A stretch of DNA of 64,000 nucleotides from Bacteroidales bacterium (GTDB lineage: Bacteria > Bacteroidota > Bacteroidia > Bacteroidales > FEN-979): the NCBI GenBank assembly GCA_023231005.1, contig JALNWG010000006.1:74891-138890 (forward strand). Direction: 5' to 3'. The notes under the pieces were generated by a model that searched no databases, was not told the DNA's origin, and saw only the letters and a program-made list of their open reading frames with translations. Position 1 is the stretch's first letter. Every line of letters begins with the position of its first letter. Position numbers and translations under genes: made by a program. Shown here in pieces: positions 34,120 to 41,915 of this stretch.

Positions 34120-34395
34120 CCGAGAAAAATAAATAATGTCAAGGGTGAAGGTCAGATTGACTACCAATCTGAATACACTCGAAGAGCGACAGTTCCATCA
34201 GGAGGTCGCCCTTTACAGTTTTATAGCTGGAAGCGGGTTTTTCGCAGGTAACTTTGCGGAAATTTCGAGTTTAATAAAGTGCGGTGGCTTTTTGCTTGCT
34301 TTTTACTTCAAAAAGCTGCCAGAACGAGCCGAATGGTGAGGGGTTTCTTTTTTGCTGAGCTTTTTTCTTTGACCTGGGTATGGAAGAAAAAAGCG
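34120..34395. repeat. Structured intergenic repeat, copy B (upstream of ardC)
   Basis: Hairpins CAGATTG (34153)/CAATCTG (34165) and GCGAC (34186)/GTCGC (34205) with a 14-nt loop; conserved box TAACTTTG at 34249-34256; CTTTTTGCTTGCTTTTT motif at ~34288; closing stem near 34360-34390. Most similar to copy D in the first hairpin. The remainder of the 381-bp space is leader. Confidence 0.75.
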
Positions 34396-34421
34396 ATCAT
34401 GTTTAATATGTTTATCGTTGT

Positions 34422-36032
34422 CTATTTTCCCCTGTTCAATCGTCTGTAAGAAAGTTTTTTCCATATGCCATGAGCAAGGTCGATTTCCTTTTGTGTCATG
34501 CCATAATGTTGTTTCAAAATAATTTCGTCTGTAATTTTTAGAACCTCTTCAATGTCGGTCTTGTCACGAATTGACTTGTCAATTTGTGACAGCAACTTTG
34601 AATTGTCGTTATGATAAGGCAATAATACTCTTTCTGTTTCATTTGGCATTAATTCTAAAACACCGCCACCATGGCTACGACCACAAACTTCGGTAAATGC
34701 AAGTGAAAGCGAGTTGTAATAACTTGCTGTAAAGGAATTAATGTTTGTTCCTGCTTTTAAGAACACACGGTGCATTGTATCTGTTGTAAATGCTTTAGCT
34801 TCGTTAATTATCAATCGAGGATATAAATTGTTTCTTCTAATAAACAGGGCGTCTGAGATTTTCAAAGATGGCACAACAAACCAATCATCGCGAATGCCAG
34901 TTTTGTAACCTTTGTGGATACCAAGACTTTCGCCTTTTGCGATATATTTTACTGCTCCATTTTTCTGATTTAGTTTTTGTTTTTCAGGAAAAACAAGTAA
35001 ATGCGCTTTCGCCTTCGAAAATTTATTTTTCTCCCAATCCTGTTTGGTAAAAATTACGCTGTTTACTTGAACACTTCTGCCAACCATCGGCCTGGCATAT
35101 TGTCCCAAATCATACTCTTCAACTGTTGTCAGCGGAACTGTAAAAAAGTCATTGGATCCTGTTGTAATGCCAACTTCAACTTTTGCGTGTTTACCCAGTG
35201 TACATATTTTTCTCTTCTCCGCAATGGTCTCTAGAAAATCAATTTCTTCCTGTTCTAAAAAATAAAAAGTCCATTTGTTAGCTTTAAAATCAATTCTCTT
35301 TTGAGGGCTTTTTAATCGTTCCACATCTAGCATTTTCAACTCACTTGCATCTCTTAATTCAATATGTTCAATATTGTGATCTTTGGAGTTATTTTTTTCA
35401 CAAAGCAATAAAACAACTTCTTGCTGAATGTCAGGAAAAACGAGCTTTTCAAAAGAAATTATATTGATTTTGTTGTAAAAATGTGCAATAAAATGTCTTA
35501 ATTGTTGTGCAAATGAAACTTGTAAAATTTCGGCTGGTAAAACAAAACCAATTTTACCGCCTTTTTCTTTAAGCAGGAGTGAAGAACCTACAACAAATGA
35601 AACCCAAGCGTTTGTCAATTTAGAATAGGTAAGACCCGCTTTTATAAAAATATCACCAGCTTCGATTTGCTGTTTTCTATCAAAAAATTGATAGCGTATA
35701 TAGGGTGGGTTTCCGATTATTAAGTCGAAACGCTGCAAAGTATTATTGCAGTAGGTGTGAAAATCATCATTTATAACCTGTTTGTTTTTCAAACTTATTT
35801 TATCTGCCTTTTCAGCTTCAATTTCATCTAGTTCAATGGCTGTAAGTGAGTTATATTTCAGATTGTGCGTTTTAATTTGTTCCAAAAAAACTCCATCCCC
35901 ACAACTTGGTTCTAAAATATCAAAATCATTATTGCCATTAACTCCCCAACGCAGAACAAATTCCGCAATTGGTTCAGGTGTATAAAATCCACCTCTTAAT
36001 TTTTCGGATGTTGCCTCAGTAATGAGTTTCAT
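34422..36032 (-). CDS. Type II DNA adenine-N6 methyltransferase (TaqI-like)
   Basis: 536 residues. SAM-binding motif region ILEPSCGDGVFLEQI, catalytic motif IGNPPYIRYQF near residue 110, and a C-terminal target-recognition part (residues ~270-500) with typical KVEVGITTGSNDFFTV and GRSHGGGVLELMP segments. The order SAM site, NPPY, then recognition domain is the gamma class seen in M.TaqI and relatives. It follows an HTH gene by 2 bp and a PLD-type nuclease, so it is the protecting half of a restriction-modification system. AT-rich compared with phage genes, suggesting separate acquisition. Confidence 0.9.
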   Translation of the reverse strand: MKLITEATSEKLRGGFYTPEPIAEFVLRWGVNGNNDFDILEPSCGDGVFLEQIKTHNLKYNSLTAIELDEIEAEKADKISLKNKQVINDDFHTYCNNTLQRFDLIIGNPPYIRYQFFDRKQQIEAGDIFIKAGLTYSKLTNAWVSFVVGSSLLLKEKGGKIGFVLPAEILQVSFAQQLRHFIAHFYNKINIISFEKLVFPDIQQEVVLLLCEKNNSKDHNIEHIELRDASELKMLDVERLKSPQKRIDFKANKWTFYFLEQEEIDFLETIAEKRKICTLGKHAKVEVGITTGSNDFFTVPLTTVEEYDLGQYARPMVGRSVQVNSVIFTKQDWEKNKFSKAKAHLLVFPEKQKLNQKNGAVKYIAKGESLGIHKGYKTGIRDDWFVVPSLKISDALFIRRNNLYPRLIINEAKAFTTDTMHRVFLKAGTNINSFTASYYNSLSLAFTEVCGRSHGGGVLELMPNETERVLLPYHNDNSKLLSQIDKSIRDKTDIEEVLKITDEIILKQHYGMTQKEIDLAHGIWKKLSYRRLNRGK

Positions 36033-36034
36033 AA

Positions 36035-36352
36035 TTAAGACTTCTTTTGAGTTTTAAGATACTTTACTTTTTTCTCTGCGACTTTTAAAACCTCGCTGGC
36101 ATAATCTTCTTCGTCCAAAACCTGATAAGCGACCGTGTCGCTTAAAAAAGCAATTGTCAAATCTTTACCATTTACCTTAAACAACCTGGCAAATTTCTCA
36201 ATAAATGCCTTAGTGGGTTTTCGGTTGTTTTTTTCGATTTTACCAAGCATAGAGGTATCTATGCATAGTGATTCGGCAACTTCTCGTAACGTCAGAAATT
36301 TTTCCTCACGAAGCTTTTTAATTGTTTCACCGAATGTTTTTTCTATGTTCAT
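36035..36352 (-). CDS. XRE/HTH control protein of the RM system
   Basis: 105 residues. HTH domain TLREVAESLCIDTSMLGKIE with KNNRKPTKAFIEKFARLFKV, then a charged helical tail (EEDYASEVLKVAEKKVKYL). Located between nuclease and methyltransferase genes in one direction, it fits a C-protein-like regulator that times methylase and nuclease expression. Could alternatively assist methylase regulation only. Confidence 0.85.
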   Translation of the reverse strand: MNIEKTFGETIKKLREEKFLTLREVAESLCIDTSMLGKIEKNNRKPTKAFIEKFARLFKVNGKDLTIAFLSDTVAYQVLDEEDYASEVLKVAEKKVKYLKTQKKS

Positions 36353-36447
36353 CTTTGGACAACTTCAGTCCAAAGGTAATGAAGAAAATCGAGTTTAATG
36401 ACGATTTTAAAGAAAGAGTTATCAACAATCAGGAGTTAATAGTGAAA

Positions 36448-37632
36448 CTAATTGATTACTATATGGAAAGGCATTCCTTTTTTCTTAGGAGCATACAATT
36501 CTAAACGCGAACCAGTAAGATTGGCTTCTCTAATTGTCTCACTTATTTCCCCCCAGGAAATGGATGTGGTATAGTTACCTTGTCCAGCTTCTCCACTTGG
36601 TTTATGCCTTACTTCTAAATCGAATTTCCCTTTATAATCACTAAAGATTGTAACTTCAAATGGAATTAGGACAGCTTCAACAAATGGAGTATTTTTTACT
36701 GGTTGCCAATTATAGTTTCCGAATAGATTGTTCCGAAAATAGGACGTATGCTGAATCTTTTGTCCATTGACCTGATAATCATCTTGGACTAATCGAAGAC
36801 CACCCGTCGGGTTTGTCCCTATTCCACTGCGCTGAACACTAGAGGATGGAAGTTTTTTTCGAACCCAAACTATCTTTCCATGAAGACTAGCTCCGGCTTT
36901 AGGGCTTGATAATGTTGTTTTTACAACTTTCTTCTTTCTTCCTTTTCCTCTAAACTCAAATGGAATTTTGGCAATGGCCCTTTTGGGGAAGATTTTGGAA
37001 ATTATTGAGTTAGTTGCACTTCGGTCTGATTTTTCTTCCTTTTCTTGTTGGGCCCTACGTTCGGCTTCTGTCGGCACAACTTTCGCCCTTACAAGGTCAG
37101 CAATAAGTTTTTTTGTTATTTTTTTTAGATTCGGATCACTTTGATCAAAGATCCCGCTGTAATACATCTTTAATTGTTCAACAATTTTTTTATCATCCTC
37201 TACACTGTTATCAATTCTGACTAGCAGTGAGGTTTCAACATTGCTGAAAAGTCCAGGTTTCGTGAGATTTGAGGAACCAATTATCAATTCAGATTTATCG
37301 TTGCCTTCAAAAAGGTATATTTTCGGATGGAAAATAGGAAACGGAGAAGGTGCAAAGAAAATATAGGTATGAATTTTTAAATCAAGAAGTGCCTCTAAAG
37401 CTTCTTTTGAAGTACCTTTTTGGTCAACTCCTGTGACTATTGTAATAATTTTGAGATGCTTCTTGGCTTCAATAATATAGTTCCCAAGCCCAATTACTCC
37501 CGCTTGACTTGCAAAAGCTGAAATCCCTGTAAATGTATGATATTCTTCATCTGCAAAGAATTTAATTAGTTGATTACCAACGGAAAATTCTGATGTAGAT
37601 TCAAATCCTTGCCCTAAAAGTTGAATTTGCAT
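36448..37632 (-). CDS. PLD-superfamily restriction endonuclease (NgoFVII-like)
   Basis: 394 residues. A single phospholipase-D catalytic motif: PIFHPKIYLFEGNDKSELII followed by GSSNLTKPGLF, that is H-x-K, then N/S, with a C-terminal DNA-binding part (residues ~200-394) rich in Lys/Arg (FRGKGRKKKVVKTTLSSPK). One HKD motif per chain implies a dimeric active site, as in BfiI/NgoFVII-type enzymes that cut without metal. Paired with the HTH and methyltransferase genes downstream in the same direction. Recognition site cannot be told. Confidence 0.8.
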   Translation of the reverse strand: MQIQLLGQGFESTSEFSVGNQLIKFFADEEYHTFTGISAFASQAGVIGLGNYIIEAKKHLKIITIVTGVDQKGTSKEALEALLDLKIHTYIFFAPSPFPIFHPKIYLFEGNDKSELIIGSSNLTKPGLFSNVETSLLVRIDNSVEDDKKIVEQLKMYYSGIFDQSDPNLKKITKKLIADLVRAKVVPTEAERRAQQEKEEKSDRSATNSIISKIFPKRAIAKIPFEFRGKGRKKKVVKTTLSSPKAGASLHGKIVWVRKKLPSSSVQRSGIGTNPTGGLRLVQDDYQVNGQKIQHTSYFRNNLFGNYNWQPVKNTPFVEAVLIPFEVTIFSDYKGKFDLEVRHKPSGEAGQGNYTTSISWGEISETIREANLTGSRLELYAPKKKGMPFHIVIN

Positions 37633-37719
37633 AATGTCGCTAATTTCATTTTAGCAAATATAGAAAATAGTTGATTGAGTGGGGTTATTGGATAATACTT
37701 AATCCTTCGCATATCCAGA

Positions 37720-38364
37720 CTAATGTCCCCTTAGTAAGACGCTAAGTTCTTGACAAATTCCAATAAATTCTAAAACAATTGTATCCCGTCCCCCGTCTCT
37801 ATCATAAGCAACACAAGGTACTAACATTTTCTCAAGGTCTATTTGAAACATTACCCTATAAAGAACTCCGATTTTGCTTTTCAACTCTTCTTTCCCTGCC
37901 GTAATGTTGCCGTCTGCATAATTGAAGGTATTCTTAAATTCATACATCAAATAGGATCCCTTGTTTAATTGCTCATAACACATATTGTCGCCATTAAATT
38001 CTGCAATGAATGTCTGGGATGTTCTAGTAATTTGAAAACTATCAGATCTGAGCCAATTAATACTATCAATAACAATTTTCGTTTTTTCAAGATTTCTTAT
38101 TTGATCGTTTACCCTAGCTTGTTCAAGATTCACTCTTGCTTGTTCTGCATTAGCCCTCACTTGTTCCCTGAAAGCAATAAATACAAGAATTGCACCAATA
38201 CTTGCAATAAATGGAGCTGTCAGACCACCTATTGTATCCCCAATTTGACCTGTAACATTAAAATTTAACCGTGAACAAATAGCTGGGAATGTTAAAATAA
38301 AGGGAATTACTAAAATGATTCCCAATAGAACAAATACTAATTGTCTTGTAGTAATTTTTTCCAT
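37720..38364 (-). CDS. Putative AbiC-like membrane protein (phage defence)
   Basis: 214 residues from the ATG at 38364; a longer frame overlapping radC is rejected because it reads through the radC terminator. Two membrane helices near the N-terminus (LVFVLLGIILVIPFILTF and a second with GDTIGGLTAPFIASIGAIL), then a charged helix FREQVRANAEQARVNLEQAR and a soluble C-terminal domain. 'GD..GG...P......L.F.A' followed by coiled coil is the layout of putative phage abortive-infection (AbiC) proteins. Next to an RM system, so a defence role is reasonable but unproven. Confidence 0.6.
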   Translation of the reverse strand: MEKITTRQLVFVLLGIILVIPFILTFPAICSRLNFNVTGQIGDTIGGLTAPFIASIGAILVFIAFREQVRANAEQARVNLEQARVNDQIRNLEKTKIVIDSINWLRSDSFQITRTSQTFIAEFNGDNMCYEQLNKGSYLMYEFKNTFNYADGNITAGKEELKSKIGVLYRVMFQIDLEKMLVPCVAYDRDGGRDTIVLEFIGICQELSVLLRGH

Positions 38365-38476
38365 ATTTCGTATATTTTCAAGTAAAATTAGACTATTCTC
38401 AGAATATCTGCAAAAATCCAACTTTATATACCTACTAATTATATTCATTTTATACTCAATAATTGGTTTAATAAAG

Positions 38477-38508
38477 GCCCCGGTACCGACAGCTATCGGT
38501 GCCGGGGC
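38477..38508 (-). terminator. Strong hairpin terminator after radC
   Basis: Arms GCCCCGGTACCGA and TCGGTGCCGGGGC pair over 13 bp with a 6-nt loop; the T tract after it on the minus strand is short (CCTTTATT). Located 8 bp past the radC stop. Confidence 0.75.
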
Positions 38509-38515
38509 TTGGATT

Positions 38516-39256
38516 CTACATTGCACCTTCATCAGCAAAAGAATAAAACCGGTCATCCCCAACAATAATGTGATCCAGCACAGCAACATCGAGCAGTAAG
38601 CCGCAATCCTTGATCTTCTTTGTTATTTTATTGTCGGCGTCGCTTGGGGTGATAGTGCCACTCGGATGGTTGTGACCTAGGATGATCGAAGTTGCATGTT
38701 GTTCCAGGCAAATCTGGAAGATCTTTTTCGGATCAACAACAGTCCCGGAAATGCCACCTTCGGAAATCTTTACTTTTTTGACAACTCTGTTGGCCCTGTT
38801 CAGCAGCAGAAGCCAGAATTCTTCATAAGGCAGGTCGCCCATCAGGGAATGAAAGATTTCAAAGGCATCTTGGCTCTTTGAGATTTTGTTTTTAAGGATC
38901 ACTTCTGATTCATTCCGACGACGGGCCAGTGCAAACATGGCTGCGATCTTAACGGCACGTTTTTCACCGATGCCTTTGATTTTCTGAAGGTCTGAAACGC
39001 TGAACTTCCAGAATTCGCACAGGTTATTTCCGCAGATTGAAAGGCTTTTCATGGCAATGTCCAGGGAGTTTTCCCCTGAAACACCCGAGCCAATGATGAT
39101 ACTCAGAAGTTCGGCGTCTGACAGACTACCATTGCCCTTGAGAAGGAGTTTCTGGCTTGGCAGGTCATCTTCTGCCCAGTAACGCATTGGGATTCTGTTT
39201 TCATAGTTTCTGCCGTTTTCCAGCGCAAGTTCCGGATTCATGATTAGTTTTTTCAT
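38516..39256 (-). CDS. radC: RadC family JAB-domain protein
   Basis: 246 residues. N-terminal UPF0758 helical part (DDLPSQKLLLKGNGSLSDAE), a helix-hairpin-helix (LQKIKGIGEKRAVKIAA) and the C-terminal JAB/MPN metallo-domain with GHNHPSGTITPSDAD, the E/HxH...S..D motif. RadC-type proteins are very common on mobile elements; their function is unsettled. Preceded by repeat copy C and followed by a strong terminator, like the other genes of this block. Confidence 0.92.
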   Translation of the reverse strand: MKKLIMNPELALENGRNYENRIPMRYWAEDDLPSQKLLLKGNGSLSDAELLSIIIGSGVSGENSLDIAMKSLSICGNNLCEFWKFSVSDLQKIKGIGEKRAVKIAAMFALARRRNESEVILKNKISKSQDAFEIFHSLMGDLPYEEFWLLLLNRANRVVKKVKISEGGISGTVVDPKKIFQICLEQHATSIILGHNHPSGTITPSDADNKITKKIKDCGLLLDVAVLDHIIVGDDRFYSFADEGAM

Positions 39257-39299
39257 AGTTGATTAGTTTTAAGCAGCCATTAGCCGCAGTGAGTAAATG

Positions 39300-39571
39300 A
39301 AATTTGCCGGGAGGGAACATGCGGAGTGAAAATTTTAAGCAAACATTCAGGTCAGTATTGTTGCAAGGCAAGAATCTGAATGAACCTGTAAGGCGACAGT
39401 TCCGAAAGGAGGTCGTGTTTAGCGAAACAACATTTTCACGAGCATAACTTTGTGAATTTCGATTTACTACTGTGTAGGATTTTTGCAACTTTTTCTAAAA
39501 GTCGCCCGTTTTCATCCGGTTTTCTTTTTGCCAGTCTTTTGCTTTCCCGGTGCCTGACGAAAGAAAAAGCT
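39300..39571. repeat. Structured intergenic repeat, copy C (upstream of radC)
   Basis: Outer stem GTGAAAAT (39326)/ATTTTCAC (39432), hairpin GCGAC (39393)/GTCGT (39412) with 14-nt loop, box TAACTTTG at 39445-39452, then TTTTTGCAACTTTTTC and a closing stem. Closest to copy A; both share GAAAATTTTAAGCAA and GAATCTGAATGAAC-type stretches. Confidence 0.75.
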
Positions 39572-39582
39572 ATACGACCATT

Positions 39583-39611
39583 AAAAAAGCAGGCAGTCTG
39601 TGACTGCCTGC
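39583..39611 (-). terminator. Terminator of the 56-aa gene
   Basis: Minus-strand stem GCAGGCAGTC/GACTGCCTGC followed by TTTTTT. The A-run side carries GACCATTAAAAAAGC, related to the 16-bp direct repeat around metal block 2. Confidence 0.88.
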
Positions 39612-39618
39612 CGGGGAG

Positions 39619-39789
39619 TTAATTTTCTATTCTGAAATTCTTCTGAAACTCTTTAAATTCCCAGTCATAGAGGGCCGATTGTTCCTCGGTCATCTCTTCT
39701 GAAAAGCCTGGGTAGTAAATGTTCTCAAGATGTTGGACAAACATTTCTTCGAATGATTGTTTGCGGGTTTCTCTGGCAAGTGCGGTCAT
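39619..39789 (-). CDS. Small acidic protein of the accessory block
   Basis: 56 residues: MTALARETRKQSFEEMFVQH start, YYPGFSEEMTEEQSALYDW middle, ending EFQKNFRIEN. Good start context after repeat copy D and a strong terminator straight after the stop make it a real gene despite its size. Helical, acidic, no membrane segment. No family recognised. Anti-defence proteins in leading regions are often of this size and charge, but nothing here proves it. Confidence 0.7.
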   Translation of the reverse strand: MTALARETRKQSFEEMFVQHLENIYYPGFSEEMTEEQSALYDWEFKEFQKNFRIEN

Positions 39790-39834
39790 GGTAGTAGGGT
39801 TTTAGATTGTGGATACTTGAAATTTTCTGACCGC

Positions 39835-40110
39835 GAAGCGTTAAACCGGATCGATTGGATAATGTCCAGGGTGTTGGTCAGATTGACTGCCAACCTGAAT
39901 ACACTGAAAGCGACCGTTTCTTGTCGCCCTTGACAGTTCCAAGCTGCAGCGCCCTACCAGGTGGAAGCCCTGTCGATGTAGGTAGCTTTGTAAGGATTTC
40001 AAGTATTATATTGTGGGGTGGGTTTTGCTTGCTTTTTCTTTAAAAGCTGCCCGGGAAAGGTTTCTTTTTGCCAAGCTTCTTCTTTGCCATTGATTATCAA
40101 AGAAAAAGCG
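39835..40110. repeat. Structured intergenic repeat, copy D
   Basis: Hairpins CAGATTG (39879)/CAACCTG (39891) and GCGAC (39910)/GTCGC (39923, loop 8 nt), box TAGCTTTG at 39983-39990, GTTTTGCTTGCTTTTTC at ~40022, closing stem TTCTTTG/CAAAGAA at 40080-40105. Upstream of the 56-aa gene. Confidence 0.75.
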
Positions 40111-40155
40111 GACCCGGAAGTTGTGTGCCAGTGCGTTATGCAGCTGTTTCTTTTG

Positions 40156-40336
40156 CTTCTCTTTCTTTGAGCGAACAAAGAAAAGAAGTCGATTTTTGTC
40201 GTTTAACAAAAATATTTTGTTAACCTGTTGATTTTGTGAAAGAAAAGGGTCTAAATTTCCCTTTTATTTCACAAAGTCCCCACGGAGTGCACGCCCCGCC
40301 CTATCGAAAAATGCAATTGCACTTTTTCGTTTTCGA
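40156..40336. other. Cluster of four inverted repeats, candidate oriT or packaging site
   Basis: Between the terminase stop and repeat copy D. (1) 40156-40188, arms around CTTTCTTTG/CAAAGAAAA. (2) 40201-40224, AACAAAA/TTTTGTT. (3) 40233-40275, 17-bp arms TTTGTGAAAGAAAAGGG and CCCTTTTATTTCACAAA with one mismatch. (4) 40303-40336, CGAAAAA/TTTTTCG around the palindrome GCAATTGC. No gene fits this stretch. Such density suggests a protein-recognised site; which one is unknown. Confidence 0.5.
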
Positions 40337-40399
40337 TATGGATATATGAAACGATGCTACATATATAGAAAAGGTGATATAAAAACAGGAAGGCTGGCA

Positions 40400-40427
40400 G
40401 GATGCTCCCCTATCGACCGGGGAGCAG
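40400..40427 (-). terminator. Hairpin over the terminase stop codon
   Basis: Arms GCTCCCC and GGGGAGC enclose the last codons and the TAG of the terminase gene. No T tract follows on the minus strand, so termination is only possible. Confidence 0.4.
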
Positions 40428-41915
40428 TATCATTTCATTTGTCGGGTATTGATCCCCTAACAATGGGCTGAGAAGCCAATAGAACAGATTGTCGGCAGCA
40501 TCAGAGAGATCGGTTGCTTTCCAGCGTGGCTGATCCTTCTTTCTCTCCGATGATTTATCTTTCTTAAACTCTTGTGGCAGGATGGGGGCATTGTCCATGG
40601 AGACAATGGTTTCCATGGCATTGTTCATGTTAATCCGGAAGGCTGGCAGAGATGGGTAGTCACCCGAAAGGAACTTATCCCAGAACTGGTACTTGTCCAT
40701 GTGGTGTGCTTCATATAGTTCAGCTCTGAGTTGCACTTCCCATTTGGCCTTCGACATCTGTTCTCTCACATCATCGAAATAGGAATCCCTTGAAGCCGCA
40801 TCATTCCTGCGGTTGCCATCCGAACCACCATACAAATAGACAAACCTATTCTGCTTATGCTGGTAATGATCGATGAACTGCTGCACCAAAACTGACAAGG
40901 TTTCATTCTCAACAAAGAAATTGCGGATGATACGGAACTCATTCACCTGTCTGTTCCACTGTGCTACGATCATGCAGTTCTGGGTCGTGCCAAAGTCAAA
41001 GGAGATATACAACGGATCACCGGGAGTGCAATCCTTGTCAGAACGACAATCGAACGTGCTCCCCTGGGTCATACTGGCCACTTCATCAATGAAGTTGTAC
41101 TCATAGGAATCAGTATAGCCATGGACAGCCGAATTCAACTGAGGATAGAACCCGTTTGTGTTCTGTGTCCTGCGAATGTTCAGTACTTCCAGATCATATA
41201 CGATCTTAGGCAGCACACGCTTCAAATCCCTGAAGTACATCTCTCCGAGAATCTTTCTGTTTTGTAATGCAGAAGCTTCCATGTAACAATATCTTGTCGG
41301 GAATTTCTTTGACAACTCCTGGTACTCGAAAACCCAGTCTCCATCCGGGGTCAATGGCATTGTTCCCAGGAACAACGTGCCATGATGGAAACGCAGGTGA
41401 CCAAACCGGTCCCGGTTTCCGCGGTTTGCAGGCAGTACATCGGCATCAATGGCCGTTTTTCTGAGCTTCGTACATTCATCGAAGATCATCCCGTCATAAG
41501 AACCTGACCTTGCCATCTCCGGGCGGTCAAAGGAATTGAACTCAACGACAAATCCATTGTAGAAATGGATGCAGTTGGTATAATCCAACGGTGGTGCATA
41601 AGGCTCCGGCCATTCGTACTTCTTTGGGGCTTTATGGCCCACAAAGTAATGAATGCCACGGTACAATCCACGCCGTTCAAAGTGGTCGATGATCGGAGGC
41701 AATGATTTAGTGCGAATGTGGAAATAGGTCAAACCATTGAGGGAAATCTTTCCCCGAGGCATGGCCACAAAATATTTAATGATCTCTTCGGCAATGATCG
41801 TTGTCTTTCCGACTCCCCTGCCACCAATGAATACCTTATGCGGACTGTTGGAAAGCTGGATCGCCACCTGCGGATCGTTTAAAAAAGGGGCTGGCTTTAC
41901 TTCAGTCTGTAACAT
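40410..41915 (-). CDS. Phage terminase large subunit
   Basis: 501 residues from the ATG at 41915 (14-nt overlap with the previous gene). ATPase: Walker A FIGGRGVGKTT, Walker B YDGMIFDECTK, coupling motif around FLGTMPLTPDGDW. Nuclease: acidic motifs YISFDFGTTQN, YLYGGSDGNRRND and WKATDLSDAADNLFYWL. All elements of a packaging motor are present. It pumps DNA into the capsid through the portal encoded at 18417-19754. In most tailed phages portal follows terminase directly; here ~20 kb of accessory and copper genes come between. Confidence 0.92.
   Translation of the reverse strand: MLQTEVKPAPFLNDPQVAIQLSNSPHKVFIGGRGVGKTTIIAEEIIKYFVAMPRGKISLNGLTYFHIRTKSLPPIIDHFERRGLYRGIHYFVGHKAPKKYEWPEPYAPPLDYTNCIHFYNGFVVEFNSFDRPEMARSGSYDGMIFDECTKLRKTAIDADVLPANRGNRDRFGHLRFHHGTLFLGTMPLTPDGDWVFEYQELSKKFPTRYCYMEASALQNRKILGEMYFRDLKRVLPKIVYDLEVLNIRRTQNTNGFYPQLNSAVHGYTDSYEYNFIDEVASMTQGSTFDCRSDKDCTPGDPLYISFDFGTTQNCMIVAQWNRQVNEFRIIRNFFVENETLSVLVQQFIDHYQHKQNRFVYLYGGSDGNRRNDAASRDSYFDDVREQMSKAKWEVQLRAELYEAHHMDKYQFWDKFLSGDYPSLPAFRINMNNAMETIVSMDNAPILPQEFKKDKSSERKKDQPRWKATDLSDAADNLFYWLLSPLLGDQYPTNEMILLPGR

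Noticed and set aside
37720..38589. Longer start for the AbiC-like gene (extra 75 residues)
   Set aside because: The extension overlaps the end of radC and reads through its terminator; the ATG at 38364 gives a normal membrane protein.
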